64,000 nt of DNA. It comes from Mycobacteroides sp. LB1. Its GTDB lineage: Bacteria > Actinomycetota > Actinomycetes > Mycobacteriales > Mycobacteriaceae. The stretch is from positions 2,046,001-2,110,000 of the forward strand of contig NZ_JACCFF010000001.1 of NCBI RefSeq assembly GCF_013449725.1, read 5' to 3'. Under the pieces are notes generated by a model. The model saw nothing but the letters and a program-made list of their open reading frames with translations. It was not told where the DNA came from and ran no database searches. The position numbers and the translations under genes are program-made. Of this stretch, positions 43,985 through 55,026 are shown one piece after another. Positions within the stretch are counted from its first letter, which is position 1; each line of letters opens with the position of its first letter.

Positions 43985-45154
43985 TCAAGCACTGGAACGC
44001 GACTCCCACATGCCACGCCATTCGGCTTCCTCAACCCGCTTATCGTGATGCTGGCCAGTGGAAGGTTCGGTGAGCGTGATTGCCGGGTGCGGCAAGGCGA
44101 AGAAGTCGCCCTTGCCCTGAGCCGCGCGGTGCCGGCCCGTATCGATGTAGCAGTACCCAATTCCAGAGAGCGCTGCAGCCCGGTCCGACCTACCGAGATA
44201 GTGCAGTACGTTTTCGGCAGCGGCCTTTGCGCCGTTCTTGGCGAAGATCGCGGCCTTCGGCAGGGGCCTTCCGGAGGGCGATGTCACCGATGCGGTGTCA
44301 CCGATTGCCCATATCCCCTCGTATGGGGTTTGCATGGTCGCGGCATCGACGACGATCCACCCCGGCCCGTCGATGGTGACCGACGGCACGTGCGGCGGCA
44401 CGAACACCAGCAGATCGAAGCTCACTGAGGTCCCGTCACTGAACACGACAGCCTTCCCGTCCGGATCAACGCGTTCGGCGGTGCGTTCACCGTAGAAGGC
44501 GATGTCATTGTCCCTCAGTAACTGCACCAGCTGCGGACCCGCATGGGGCCCCGCCGAGGGCATGGGGTGTTTCTCGGGGGTGTAGACGCTGATCTCGACA
44601 CCCGATCGTATGTCCTTGTCGTTCAAGAAGTCCGAGGCAAGCAGGGCTCCCTCATAGGGAGCCACCGGACAGCGGTAGGGCTGTGATGTCACCAGGAATA
44701 CAAGCTTGTTTCCCGAGAAGTTCTCCAGTGCGAGACGGGCAGTATCAGCAGCGGCAACGCTGTAGTAGTGCACCGCGTCACCCCGGGCAGCTACTTCGCT
44801 CAACCCGGGAACCTGGTCCAGGGCATTGCGGGCGCCCGTGGCGATTACCAGGGCGTCAAAGTGCAGCGTCGACGAGTCCAACAGCGTTACGGTCCTCGCG
44901 TTGGGATCGATGCCGGTGACAGAGCCCGTGACGGTGTTTATCCCCGCCAATGCCTCAGCGCTGGGCCGAATCGGCACACTCGCCGCGTCGCGCCAACCCC
45001 GCATGACCCAGGGCAGGGTGAATCCCAGGAAGTGTGAGAAGTCCTCGTCCACAACCGTGATGTCGAGATCATCGAGCGGTACGCCGGACTGGCGTATTTC
45101 GTTGATCACGCTCAGGCCGCCGATTCCGGCACCCAGGATGACAATCTTCTTCAT
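43985..45154 (-). CDS. Sulfide:quinone oxidoreductase/FCSD-like flavoprotein
   Basis: This 389-residue FAD protein of the pyridine-nucleotide-disulfide superfamily has the Rossmann motif [19 protein letters not shown], a second nucleotide motif VIATGA, and an FAD-contact IWAIGD near 281-286. Cys162 in [11 protein letters not shown] and Cys335 in GYCYIDTG sit where the redox-active cysteines of sulfide:quinone oxidoreductase and flavocytochrome c sulfide dehydrogenase lie. It would oxidise sulfide to persulfide or polysulfide at the membrane. The ATG overlaps the TGA of the small Cys-rich gene as ATGA. Operon position and the CstR-like operators support a sulfide role. Confidence 0.88.
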   Translation of the reverse strand: MKKIVILGAGIGGLSVINEIRQSGVPLDDLDITVVDEDFSHFLGFTLPWVMRGWRDAASVPIRPSAEALAGINTVTGSVTGIDPNARTVTLLDSSTLHFDALVIATGARNALDQVPGLSEVAARGDAVHYYSVAAADTARLALENFSGNKLVFLVTSQPYRCPVAPYEGALLASDFLNDKDIRSGVEISVYTPEKHPMPSAGPHAGPQLVQLLRDNDIAFYGERTAERVDPDGKAVVFSDGTSVSFDLLVFVPPHVPSVTIDGPGWIVVDAATMQTPYEGIWAIGDTASVTSPSGRPLPKAAIFAKNGAKAAAENVLHYLGRSDRAAALSGIGYCYIDTGRHRAAQGKGDFFALPHPAITLTEPSTGQHHDKRVEEAEWRGMWESRSSA

Positions 45155-45315
45155 ATTCTGCGCGACCTCTTCCTGAACAGGCCCCTGTAGACAGGAGCAG
45201 ATGGTGGTGTGCCGTGTCCGCCACACCATTGGTCCTCGGGGACTTTGTTTTTCACGGATTGGACGTGGTGGCCACAGCCAGACCACGTGGTCTTTGAACA
45301 GACGGGGCACTTCAT
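45151..45315 (-). CDS. Small Cys-rich protein (54 residues)
   Basis: This short gene begins MKCPVCSKTTWSGCGHHV and goes on to a further Cys in DQWCGGHG, then a basic tail [16 protein letters not shown] and the last Cys could form a zinc- or thiol-reactive site. I recall similar small proteins in other bacteria (CPxCGKTTWxGCG-type), but have no function for them. Its TGA overlaps the flavoprotein ATG as ATGA, strong evidence that it is translated. An in-frame ATG at 45327 with AGGGG 6 bases upstream is an alternative start. Confidence 0.75.
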   Translation of the reverse strand: MKCPVCSKTTWSGCGHHVQSVKNKVPEDQWCGGHGTPPSAPVYRGLFRKRSRRI

Positions 45316-45336
45316 TGCATGGCACATGACCGGCCC

Positions 45337-45957
45337 CTAGTGCGCCGGGCGCGGACGCTGCAGCTGCGTGAACTCCGGCACCCACGCAAGCACGGTAATC
45401 GCGTCAAAGAGCGCTCGCGCGTTGCTGTGCTCCGGCAACGCCGTCAAGACGGGGCCGAAGAACGTGCGGCCCTTCACCTGCAACAGCGGGCTGCCGCCAA
45501 CATCTCCCAACGCCCGCTGCCCGGCCTCGTGAGAGGAACGGACCGGGGAGTCGAGGGAGGTGTCCGATAACGATTCGCGTGATGTCCGCAGGGGCGCGAC
45601 TGCTGCCAGCACCCGGTCGACCAGATTGGTGCCGACGGGCACCAACTCATCGAAATACAGCTCGCCGAAGGTGAAATACGCGGTGTGCAGGCCCCGCTGG
45701 CCCAGCTCGCGATGGACGCCGGCCATCAGCCGACCCACCTGCCGCGAGTCATCCATGCGTGCCTGCTGTGCGGGCGGCAGCTCCCTGCCCTCATTCAACA
45801 TAGCCAGATTCATCAGCTGCCAATCGACCGACAGGCCGGACTGACCCGCGACCGTATCCAGCCACCGCGCGGTATTCCAAGAGAATGGGCACACCGGGTC
45901 GAGCCATATCCTTACGTCGAACGTATCGCCTTGCGCAGCAACGTTATCTGTGGACAT
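45337..45957 (-). CDS. Mycothiol-dependent nitroreductase-like DsbA protein (Rv2466c type)
   Basis: This 206-residue DsbA-superfamily protein has CPFSWNTARWL near residue 23 after a strand (VRIWLDPV), an inserted helical domain, and a cis-proline region GGSPLLQVKG. It resembles mycobacterial Rv2466c, a mycothiol-dependent reductase that also activates nitro prodrugs and responds to oxidative stress. The second position of the motif is not Cys (CPFS), consistent with monothiol chemistry. ATG 45957 has GGAGATG upstream. It is the first gene of the sulfur-related operon and lies 89 bases from operator 1. Confidence 0.88.
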   Translation of the reverse strand: MSTDNVAAQGDTFDVRIWLDPVCPFSWNTARWLDTVAGQSGLSVDWQLMNLAMLNEGRELPPAQQARMDDSRQVGRLMAGVHRELGQRGLHTAYFTFGELYFDELVPVGTNLVDRVLAAVAPLRTSRESLSDTSLDSPVRSSHEAGQRALGDVGGSPLLQVKGRTFFGPVLTALPEHSNARALFDAITVLAWVPEFTQLQRPRPAH

Positions 45958-46045
45958 GGGGCATCTCCAATCACTTTCGAACGGGGCCGGCATCAAGAAC
46001 CGCGATCACAACGGTGTCGGCCCCAGGTCCATTGCGATTCCCTTT

Positions 46046-46068
46046 ATACCATACCCCCTACGGTATAT
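46046..46068 (-). promoter_or_regulatory. CsoR/CstR-type operator 1 (sulfur operon promoter)
   Basis: A 23-base sequence, exactly the reverse complement of operator 2, contains the core ATACC-N6-GGTAT at 46051-46066. Read in the direction of the minus-strand operon it overlaps a TATGGT/TATAAA -10 region. G/C tracts between AT-rich half-sites are typical of CsoR-family operators. Confidence 0.8.
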
Positions 46069-46101
46069 AAGGAGTCGGATTCAGGAAGGAGGGACGCTGA
46101 A

Positions 46102-46124
46102 ATATACCGTAGGGGGTATGGTAT
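46102..46124 (+). promoter_or_regulatory. CsoR/CstR-type operator 2 (mmpS-mmpL promoter)
   Basis: This is the same 23-base element as operator 1 in the opposite orientation, core at 46104-46119, 124 bases before the mmpS start. TATGGT at 46117-46122 may be the -10. Both divergent transcription units thus carry the identical element in identical orientation relative to transcription. Confidence 0.8.
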
Positions 46125-46247
46125 TTATTGAATGGGGCTCGGCCCCGCGATTGGCTCACCCGGGCAGCCCGCGGTCACACGGCGCAGGTCAAGAGGGCGG
46201 ATGTCGTTGTCCACAAACGTTTTGATCTACAGCAGGAAGGTGGCCGT

Positions 46248-46687
46248 ATGCGCACGTCGATAGTTACCGCGCTGAAGCGGGCATGGGTCCCGATAGTTGT
46301 TGCGTGCGCGGTTGGTCTCGGCGTGATCGCCGTGAATCACCTGCGCGGCACATTCGGCTCCGAACCGATATTTTCGACCACTGGCAGCAGCGCAGAACCA
46401 CTCGCGTCATCCACGATCAAGCAGGTGCGATACGAGATCTACGGTCCCAGCGGCACCACGGGTGCGGTGAGCTACCTGGACAAAAACGCTCAGCCGCAAC
46501 TGGCTGATTTCACTAGCTTGCCCTGGACGTACACGATCGAAACTACCGTACCGGCAGTGATCGCCAGCGTTGTGGCGCAAGGCAATAGCGCCGCCATAGG
46601 GTGTCGGATCACCGTGAACGGACAAATCAAAGATGAGCAGTCCACGGAGGGGCACCGCGCCCAGACCTCCTGTCTGGTGAAAGCCGC

Positions 46688-46691
<4 letters not shown>
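46248..46691 (+). CDS. MmpS family protein of the csoR locus
   Basis: This 147-residue MmpS has an N-terminal helix (AWVPIVVACAVGLGVIAV) followed by a periplasmic beta-sandwich with YEIYGPSGTTGAVSYLD and ASVVAQGNSAAIGCRITVNG. ATG 46248 is preceded by AGGAAGGTGGCCGT. It ends in LVKAA, with the TGA overlapping the mmpL start as ATGA, the same junction as in the operon at 2653-5972, though the two MmpS proteins are only moderately similar. It lies 124 bases downstream of operator 2. Confidence 0.93.
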
Positions 46692-49842
<3,151 letters not shown>

Positions 49843-49870
49843 CACGGTGACTCTGGCCGTCAGGCCCTAC

Positions 49871-50299
49871 CTAGAAGTCGCCCGCGAAGTCCGCGGTGAA
49901 CCAACGGTCTGGGCGAATCGTGAACAGGACCGTGTCGGCATCGTCATAGGCGCTCGCGAACTCTCGCCCGGCCTCTTCGCCGAAATAGCGGATGGCGATG
50001 GCCTCGCGAGCGTCTGAAGGAGCCGGCCGCGCTGTGTCAACGACGGTGCCTTCGACGACTACGTACTGGTACGGCAGCTCTTCACGCTGCACCGTCAAAG
50101 TCACCGCCCCGGCCTCCTCGATAAGACGCGCCTTGCGGTTCCCTGCGCTGGTGTTGACTCGGATGTTTCCACCGGGCGCGTAGTCGTACCAGATCGGCAC
50201 GCTGGCCGGCGGACGATCACCGGCGGCAACTGACAGCACAGCGATGTGCTTGTCCGCGAGAAATTCCTGGCGTTCGGCTTCGGTGAACTGACGTGGCAT
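49871..50299 (-). CDS. PPOX-class flavin/F420-binding protein
   Basis: This 142-residue split-barrel protein of the pyridoxamine-phosphate-oxidase-like class has HIAVLSVAAGDRPPASVPIWYDY, followed by NRKARLIEEAGAVTLTVQRE and a VEGTV strand. Many actinobacterial members use F420 rather than FMN; the cofactor cannot be told here. It lies 49 bases after the TetR gene on the same strand and may be cotranscribed. It is tail to tail with the csoR-family gene. Confidence 0.87.
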   Translation of the reverse strand: MPRQFTEAERQEFLADKHIAVLSVAAGDRPPASVPIWYDYAPGGNIRVNTSAGNRKARLIEEAGAVTLTVQREELPYQYVVVEGTVVDTARPAPSDAREAIAIRYFGEEAGREFASAYDDADTVLFTIRPDRWFTADFAGDF

Positions 50300-50348
50300 A
50301 CCGCGTCAAACCCGCGGATCTGCCGGGCTTATTCCCGAACCGCACATC

Positions 50349-50954
50349 TCAGGCTCTGATCCCACCGAACAGGTTGTTCAACGCGGCGTCCACAAAATCC
50401 TCTGTCAGCGGCTGGTCGGGTATCAGTAGCCGGTGGTAGCACGCGCCCCACAGTTGGTCCACGACGACCTCCGGGTCCACGTTCGCACCAAGCTGGCCGC
50501 GGTCCTGTGCCCGACGTATCGCCGTCACCGCGAGAGCTCGACGGGGACCTGAATACCGTTGCAGAAAGGCCGCTTTGAGTTCCGGATCCACTTGGGCCTG
50601 ACCAATGAGTTCGCCGATGATTCCGCCCCCAACAGTGTTCCGAATGATGCCAAGGAAAGCGCGCAGTTGGGTCCGGAGGTCACGCTCGATCTCCCCGGTG
50701 TCGGGGAACTCCAACTCCGGTTCGACCTTTCGGAAGTAACCGTCGAGCGCAAGAGCCCCTTTGGATGGCCACCACTTGTAGATCGTCATCTTGCTGGCAC
50801 CGGAAAGGGCAGCGACCTTGTCGATGGTGAATCCGTTCATCCCCTCGGCGAATAGCAGGTCGCCCGCGGCCTGAAGCACTTCCTCGCGCACCTCGTCGGC
50901 CGGCCGACGCCCTCGCCGCGGCTGCTTCACCTCATCCCCTGCCGCAGTCATCAT
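50349..50954 (-). CDS. TetR family transcriptional regulator
   Basis: This 201-residue TetR protein starts at ATG 50954, after AAGGAGTGCGAGACG. The HTH region is AAGDLLFAEGMNGFTIDKVAALSGASKMTIYKWW, with a C-terminal helical ligand domain ending FVDAALNNLFGG. It is divergent from an SDR gene. Two copies of a 15-base palindrome lie between them, the probable operators for mutual regulation. Confidence 0.92.
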   Translation of the reverse strand: MMTAAGDEVKQPRRGRRPADEVREEVLQAAGDLLFAEGMNGFTIDKVAALSGASKMTIYKWWPSKGALALDGYFRKVEPELEFPDTGEIERDLRTQLRAFLGIIRNTVGGGIIGELIGQAQVDPELKAAFLQRYSGPRRALAVTAIRRAQDRGQLGANVDPEVVVDQLWGACYHRLLIPDQPLTEDFVDAALNNLFGGIRA

Positions 50955-50979
50955 CGTCTCGCACTCCTTGCCAACTATG

Positions 50980-51019
50980 TGTACGTACCGTACATTACGG
51001 TATATGTACGATCCGTACA
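50980..51019. promoter_or_regulatory. Two TetR operators (TGTACG-N3-CGTACA)
   Basis: TGTACGTACCGTACA at 50980-50994 and TGTACGATCCGTACA at 51005-51019 share perfect 6-base arms around three bases, centres 25 bases apart. They lie between the divergent tetR and SDR genes and should block both promoters when bound. Confidence 0.75.
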
Positions 51020-51042
51020 CATCATCAATCGAAGGGTCGCTG

Positions 51043-51810
51043 ATGAAAATTTCGGGTAACACAGTGTTCATCCCAGGAGCCACCAGCGGGATCGGTCTGG
51101 AACTCGCCCTGGCCTTGCAGGCCAAAGGAAATACCGTGATAGTCGGCGGCCGCCGCACCGAGCTATTGGAGCAAATCAGCGCTGAGTACCCCGGCATCTC
51201 GGCCGTCCAGATCGACATCGCCGATCCGGCGAGCATTCGCACCGCTGCACAACAGGTACTCGCCGACCATCCCAACGTGAATGTCCTTATCGCGATGGCC
51301 GGGATCATGCGCGTCGAGGACTGGCATCACCCAGAGTCGTTCCTTCAGTCGGCCGAGGAAATCGTCACCACGAACGTGCTCGGTCCGATTCGCTTGATCG
51401 CCAATTTCATCGAGCACCTACAGGCACAACCCGAAGCCACCATCATCACGGTGTCGTCCGGGTTGGCTTTCGCGCCGCTGAAGGTCACACCCAGCTATAA
51501 CGCGTCCAAAGCCGCGATCCACATGCTCAGTGAGTCGATCCGGCTGCAGCTCGCGGACACCCGGGTCACGGTCAAGGAACTCCAGCCACCTGCGGTTCGC
51601 ACAGACCTCATGCCGGGACAGCAAGACAGTGGCTTCGCGATGCCCCTGAAGGACTTCGTCAACGAAGTGGTTAGCCTGCTGGAGACCCAGCCCGATGCCG
51701 CCGAGATTCAGGTAGAGCGGGTGAAGTTCCTACGCTACGGCGAGGCGCGCGGTGACTACGACGAAGTGGTCGCGACGCTCAACGCATTCGACCCCCACGC
51801 TCGCCAATAG
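51043..51810 (+). CDS. Short-chain dehydrogenase/reductase (DltE-like)
   Basis: This 255-residue classical SDR has the cofactor motif GATSGIGLELALALQAKG, an IAMAGIMRVEDW strand, catalytic Ser in TVSSGLAFAP, and YNASKAA with the Tyr and Lys. It is DltE-like in sequence. ATG 51043 follows GAAGGGTCGC. The gene is divergent from tetR and carries its paired operators upstream, so it is probably induced by the TetR ligand. The substrate is unknown. Confidence 0.92.
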   Translation: MKISGNTVFIPGATSGIGLELALALQAKGNTVIVGGRRTELLEQISAEYPGISAVQIDIADPASIRTAAQQVLADHPNVNVLIAMAGIMRVEDWHHPESFLQSAEEIVTTNVLGPIRLIANFIEHLQAQPEATIITVSSGLAFAPLKVTPSYNASKAAIHMLSESIRLQLADTRVTVKELQPPAVRTDLMPGQQDSGFAMPLKDFVNEVVSLLETQPDAAEIQVERVKFLRYGEARGDYDEVVATLNAFDPHARQ

Positions 51811-51867
51811 CCGGGTGTCGCGCACCTCACCTGGATACCTGGCCTCGCTCTTGCAAAGATTGAGTCG

Positions 51868-52803
51868 ATGACTGACGAGGTGGGTGCAAACACGCCCGGC
51901 ACCAAGATCGCGCTGGCGCTGGGCGCCGGCGGCGCACGCGGCTATGCCCATATCGGTGTGATCCAAGAGTTGCACGAGCGCGGGTTCCAGATCTCCGGGA
52001 TCTCGGGCTCGTCAATGGGTGCACTGGTGGGCGGCCTGGAAGCGGCCGGAGCACTCGACGAATTCACCTCGTGGGCAACGTCGCTGACCCAGCGTGCGGT
52101 GCTCCGGCTGTTGGACCCGACATGGACCAGCCCCGGCTTCTTCCGCGCCGAGAAGATCCTCGACGTGGTGCGCGAGCTGCTCGGCGACGTCGCGATCGAA
52201 GACCTGCCGATCCCGTTCACCGCCGTCGCGACCGACTTGATCGCCGGAAAATCGGTATGGCTACAGCGCGGGTCGTTGTCCTCCGCAATCCGTGCTTCTA
52301 TCGCGATTCCCGGGATGATCTCTCCGCACGTGCTCGACGGCCGAGTGCTGGCAGACGGCGGCGTTCTGGACCTGATGGCGGTGGCACCCCTGGCCGGGGT
52401 ACACGCCGAGCTGCGGGTGGCGGTAAGCCTCAGCGGAGGCGACGAATTACGCACTCCGGCGCCGCCCCTTGACCCCGAGCCTCGTGAACCGCGCGTGACG
52501 ACAGAGTGGTTGAACCGACTGTTGCGGAGCACCTCGGCGCTCTTCGAAACCGATGACACCGAGGCAGCCGGCCAACCAGATCCCGCCGCCAAACTGACGA
52601 GCTTCGAAGTGATGAACCGGACCATCGAGGTCATGCAGTCGGCACTTGCCCGCATGCAGCTCGCGGCACACCCGCCGGATGTCCTTATCGAGGTGCCCCG
52701 CAGTGTCAGCCGCAGTCTCGACTTTCATCGTGCCACTGAGGTCATCGAGGTCGGGCGCCGTTGTGCCGCTACCGCTCTCGACGCATACGCGAACACCAAC
52801 TAG
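51868..52803 (+). CDS. Patatin-like phospholipase family protein
   Basis: This 311-residue patatin-domain protein has the oxyanion motif GAGGARGYAHIGV, the nucleophile Ser in GISGSSMGALVGG, and the catalytic Asp in LADGGVLDLMAV. It would act as an acyl hydrolase on phospholipids. There is no signal peptide. A second, unrelated-looking patatin-like gene lies at 57925-58770. Confidence 0.92.
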   Translation: MTDEVGANTPGTKIALALGAGGARGYAHIGVIQELHERGFQISGISGSSMGALVGGLEAAGALDEFTSWATSLTQRAVLRLLDPTWTSPGFFRAEKILDVVRELLGDVAIEDLPIPFTAVATDLIAGKSVWLQRGSLSSAIRASIAIPGMISPHVLDGRVLADGGVLDLMAVAPLAGVHAELRVAVSLSGGDELRTPAPPLDPEPREPRVTTEWLNRLLRSTSALFETDDTEAAGQPDPAAKLTSFEVMNRTIEVMQSALARMQLAAHPPDVLIEVPRSVSRSLDFHRATEVIEVGRRCAATALDAYANTN

Positions 52804-52830
52804 CCCGCCACCGGCACCTGGCCCTGCGGC

Positions 52831-52858
52831 TTATCCACAATCCGCGATCTATCCACAA
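52831..52858 (+). promoter_or_regulatory. DnaA-box-like motifs before the HNH gene
   Basis: TTATCCACA (52831-52839) is a perfect consensus DnaA box, and CTATCCACA (52850-52858) differs at one base. They lie 19 bases apart in the leader of the DUF222/HNH gene, whose GTG start is itself within the palindrome AACACGTGTT (52905-52914). DnaA binding is untested. Confidence 0.45.
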
Positions 52859-52909
52859 CGATGGTCCTGCGCCAGGTGCGGTACAGGGAACTCCGCTACA
52901 TTCAAACAC

Positions 52910-54247
52910 GTGTTCGATTCGTTGCCTGACGCAGATCTGATCGACGTGGTCACGTCGGCACAGCGTGCCGAGGCGCAGGCGTGTGCCCGGCGACTGGACG
53001 CGATCGGTGTGCTGGTAGACCGGCACGCTGACCTCGACAAGCCCGACGAGCGTGACCGTCACCCGTTTGATCGCTGGGATCGGGTTGCCGCCGAAATTGC
53101 CGCGGCTCAGGGCATCACGCAGGCATTGGCCTCCAGCCAGATGCGTTACGCCCAGGTTCTGCGGCACCGGCTCAGAGCAGTCGCCGAACGCTTCGCCGCT
53201 GGCGATCTCGACTTTCGAACGGTCGCGTTGATCGTCAATCGCACCGAACTCGTCGACGACGATGCGGTGGTGGCTGAAGTAGATGCTGCCATCGTCCAGG
53301 CCCTGCCCCGCTGGGCACGCTGGTCACACAAACGCATCATCACGGCGCTGGATGCGCTGGTGCTTCGCTTCGATCGGGACGCTGTACGGCGCAGCAAGTC
53401 CGCCAACGAGGGCCGGCATGTCGAGATCCGCCCCCTCGGTAACGGAGAACCGGTCGCCGAAATCTGGGGCACCTTGCAGGCCACCCACGCCGTGGCACTG
53501 GACAAGCGCCTCGATCTTTTAGCCGACAGCGTGTGCCCGGCAGACCCACGTACTAAGGCCCAGCGCCGAGCCGATGCCGTAGGCGCATTGACTCGCGGCC
53601 TTGACCAGATGCGCTGCACCTGTGGACGTCCCGACTGCGCCGGCCGCGATGTCGCCGATGTCGCGGTCCTCGTCAACGTGGTCGTCAATCAATCCACCCT
53701 CGACGGCCATGATGATGTACCGGCACATGTTCCGGGCTTCGGGGTGCTAGCCGCCGAGCACGCCCGTGCCGCGGCCGTCGGTGGCCGCACTCGCACGCTC
53801 ACCGATTCCCGCAGCGCCGGATACCGCCCCTCTAGCGGGCTGGCTGCCTTCGTGCGCTCCCGCGACCAGCTGTGCCGATTCCCCGGCTGCGAAGCCGCCG
53901 CCGACCGCACCGATATCGACCACACCGTGCCCTGGGCCTCCGGTGGGCTCACCACCGGCTCCAATCTGAAGGCGTTGTGCCGCAAGCACCATCTCCTGAA
54001 GACCTTCGGCAACTGGACCGAGGTCCAAGAACCCGACGGCACCGTGGTGTGGAAGGCGCCCACGGGGCACACCTATGCCACCAGCCCCGCCAGCTGGTTC
54101 CTCTTCCCCACCCTTACCCGCCAGCGCACCCGAAAACAGGAACGTGCATGTCGGCGTCAGGCAGAACGAAACCTGAACCACCAAGAACGATTACAACGCG
54201 AAGCAGCCCTGGCCACACTCGCCGCCAAAGACCCACCGCCCTTCTAG
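52910..54247 (+). CDS. DUF222/13E12-repeat family HNH endonuclease
   Basis: This 445-residue protein has an N-terminal DUF222 domain (LIDVVTSAQRAEAQACARRL and following) and a C-terminal HNH domain: CRFPGCEAAADRTDIDHTVPWASGG, then ALCRKHHLLK. All zinc and catalytic residues appear present. The family is the REP13E12 group of mycobacteria, which spreads as repeats and serves as a prophage (phiRv1) insertion site in M. tuberculosis. GTG 52910 fits the family start VFDSL. No terminal repeat or partner gene is seen, so mobility is not demonstrated. Confidence 0.93.
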   Translation: MFDSLPDADLIDVVTSAQRAEAQACARRLDAIGVLVDRHADLDKPDERDRHPFDRWDRVAAEIAAAQGITQALASSQMRYAQVLRHRLRAVAERFAAGDLDFRTVALIVNRTELVDDDAVVAEVDAAIVQALPRWARWSHKRIITALDALVLRFDRDAVRRSKSANEGRHVEIRPLGNGEPVAEIWGTLQATHAVALDKRLDLLADSVCPADPRTKAQRRADAVGALTRGLDQMRCTCGRPDCAGRDVADVAVLVNVVVNQSTLDGHDDVPAHVPGFGVLAAEHARAAAVGGRTRTLTDSRSAGYRPSSGLAAFVRSRDQLCRFPGCEAAADRTDIDHTVPWASGGLTTGSNLKALCRKHHLLKTFGNWTEVQEPDGTVVWKAPTGHTYATSPASWFLFPTLTRQRTRKQERACRRQAERNLNHQERLQREAALATLAAKDPPPF

Positions 54248-54255
54248 GCGCTGAT

Positions 54256-54891
54256 CTACTCCGGCCAGCTGTTGGCTCGGATCAGCTCCACTAGATCATC
54301 CCGTATGAATGACGGGTCGAAATGCGCGAGCACATCGGCGTTCATGTTGCCGAACGTGCTGCGCGGCCGATGCCGATTGCCCTCGAAGAAGGCCTTCAGA
54401 ATCCTGTTCTTAAAGTCGGGACGCGGATGAGCGGCAGTCACCGAATCTAAATCTGTGGCAGACAGCGCATTCCGCTCAATACCAACCACGTCCGTCTCGA
54501 CACCTGCCGTCACCAGAGCCACCTCCGGGCTGAGGAATTCGGGAACCCCGGGCGTGGTGTGCAGCGCGATGGCCAGCCACACGTTCTGGGCGTCCTCGGC
54601 GCTCACTCCGCGTTCGGTCAAAAAGTCGCGGGCGGCATTCGCGCCGTCGACCTCGAACCGCAGGTCGGACTGTCGGTATGCGTCGGTGAGCCCGATGTCG
54701 TGGAACATTGCGCCGGCGTACAGCAGCTCCAGATCGGGTTTCACACCGCGGCGCTGCCCCTGCAGCGCGCCGAAGAGGTACACCCGGCGAGAGTGGTGGA
54801 ACAGCAGATCGTCCTCGGTATCGCGGATGTACTCGGTGATCTCCCGGACCAGCGGGCTATCGGGGATCTCGATTCCGGCAATCTCAGTCAT
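54256..54891 (-). CDS. HD domain phosphohydrolase-like protein
   Basis: This 211-residue protein has an HD metal-binding domain: FHHSRRVYLFG, then YAGAMFHDIGLTD with the His-Asp pair, and ALHTTPG. It resembles the cyanamide-hydratase-like HD group. ATG 54891 follows GGAAACGCC. The true substrate is unknown. It is divergent from the GlxA-type regulator, separated by 135 bases, and may be its target. Confidence 0.88.
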   Translation of the reverse strand: MTEIAGIEIPDSPLVREITEYIRDTEDDLLFHHSRRVYLFGALQGQRRGVKPDLELLYAGAMFHDIGLTDAYRQSDLRFEVDGANAARDFLTERGVSAEDAQNVWLAIALHTTPGVPEFLSPEVALVTAGVETDVVGIERNALSATDLDSVTAAHPRPDFKNRILKAFFEGNRHRPRSTFGNMNADVLAHFDPSFIRDDLVELIRANSWPE

Positions 54892-55026
54892 GGCGTTTCC
54901 TCTTTCCTGGGAACTCGGTCACTCCCGAGTCTGTGGCGCACCAGCAGTTTGGCGAGAGGTGCGTATCCGCCGTCCATCCCACAGATCCGGACATGTGTTC
55001 GGGCGCGCATCTGCGATCCTGAGAGC

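Noticed and set aside
45155..45385. N-terminal extension of the SQR-like protein
   Set aside because: The Rossmann strand starts at [10 protein letters not shown], and the region is better explained by the coupled Cys-rich gene in another frame.
46128..46247. N-terminal extension of the csoR-locus MmpS
   Set aside because: ATG 46248 has a strong ribosome-binding site and gives the normal MmpS length and helix position.
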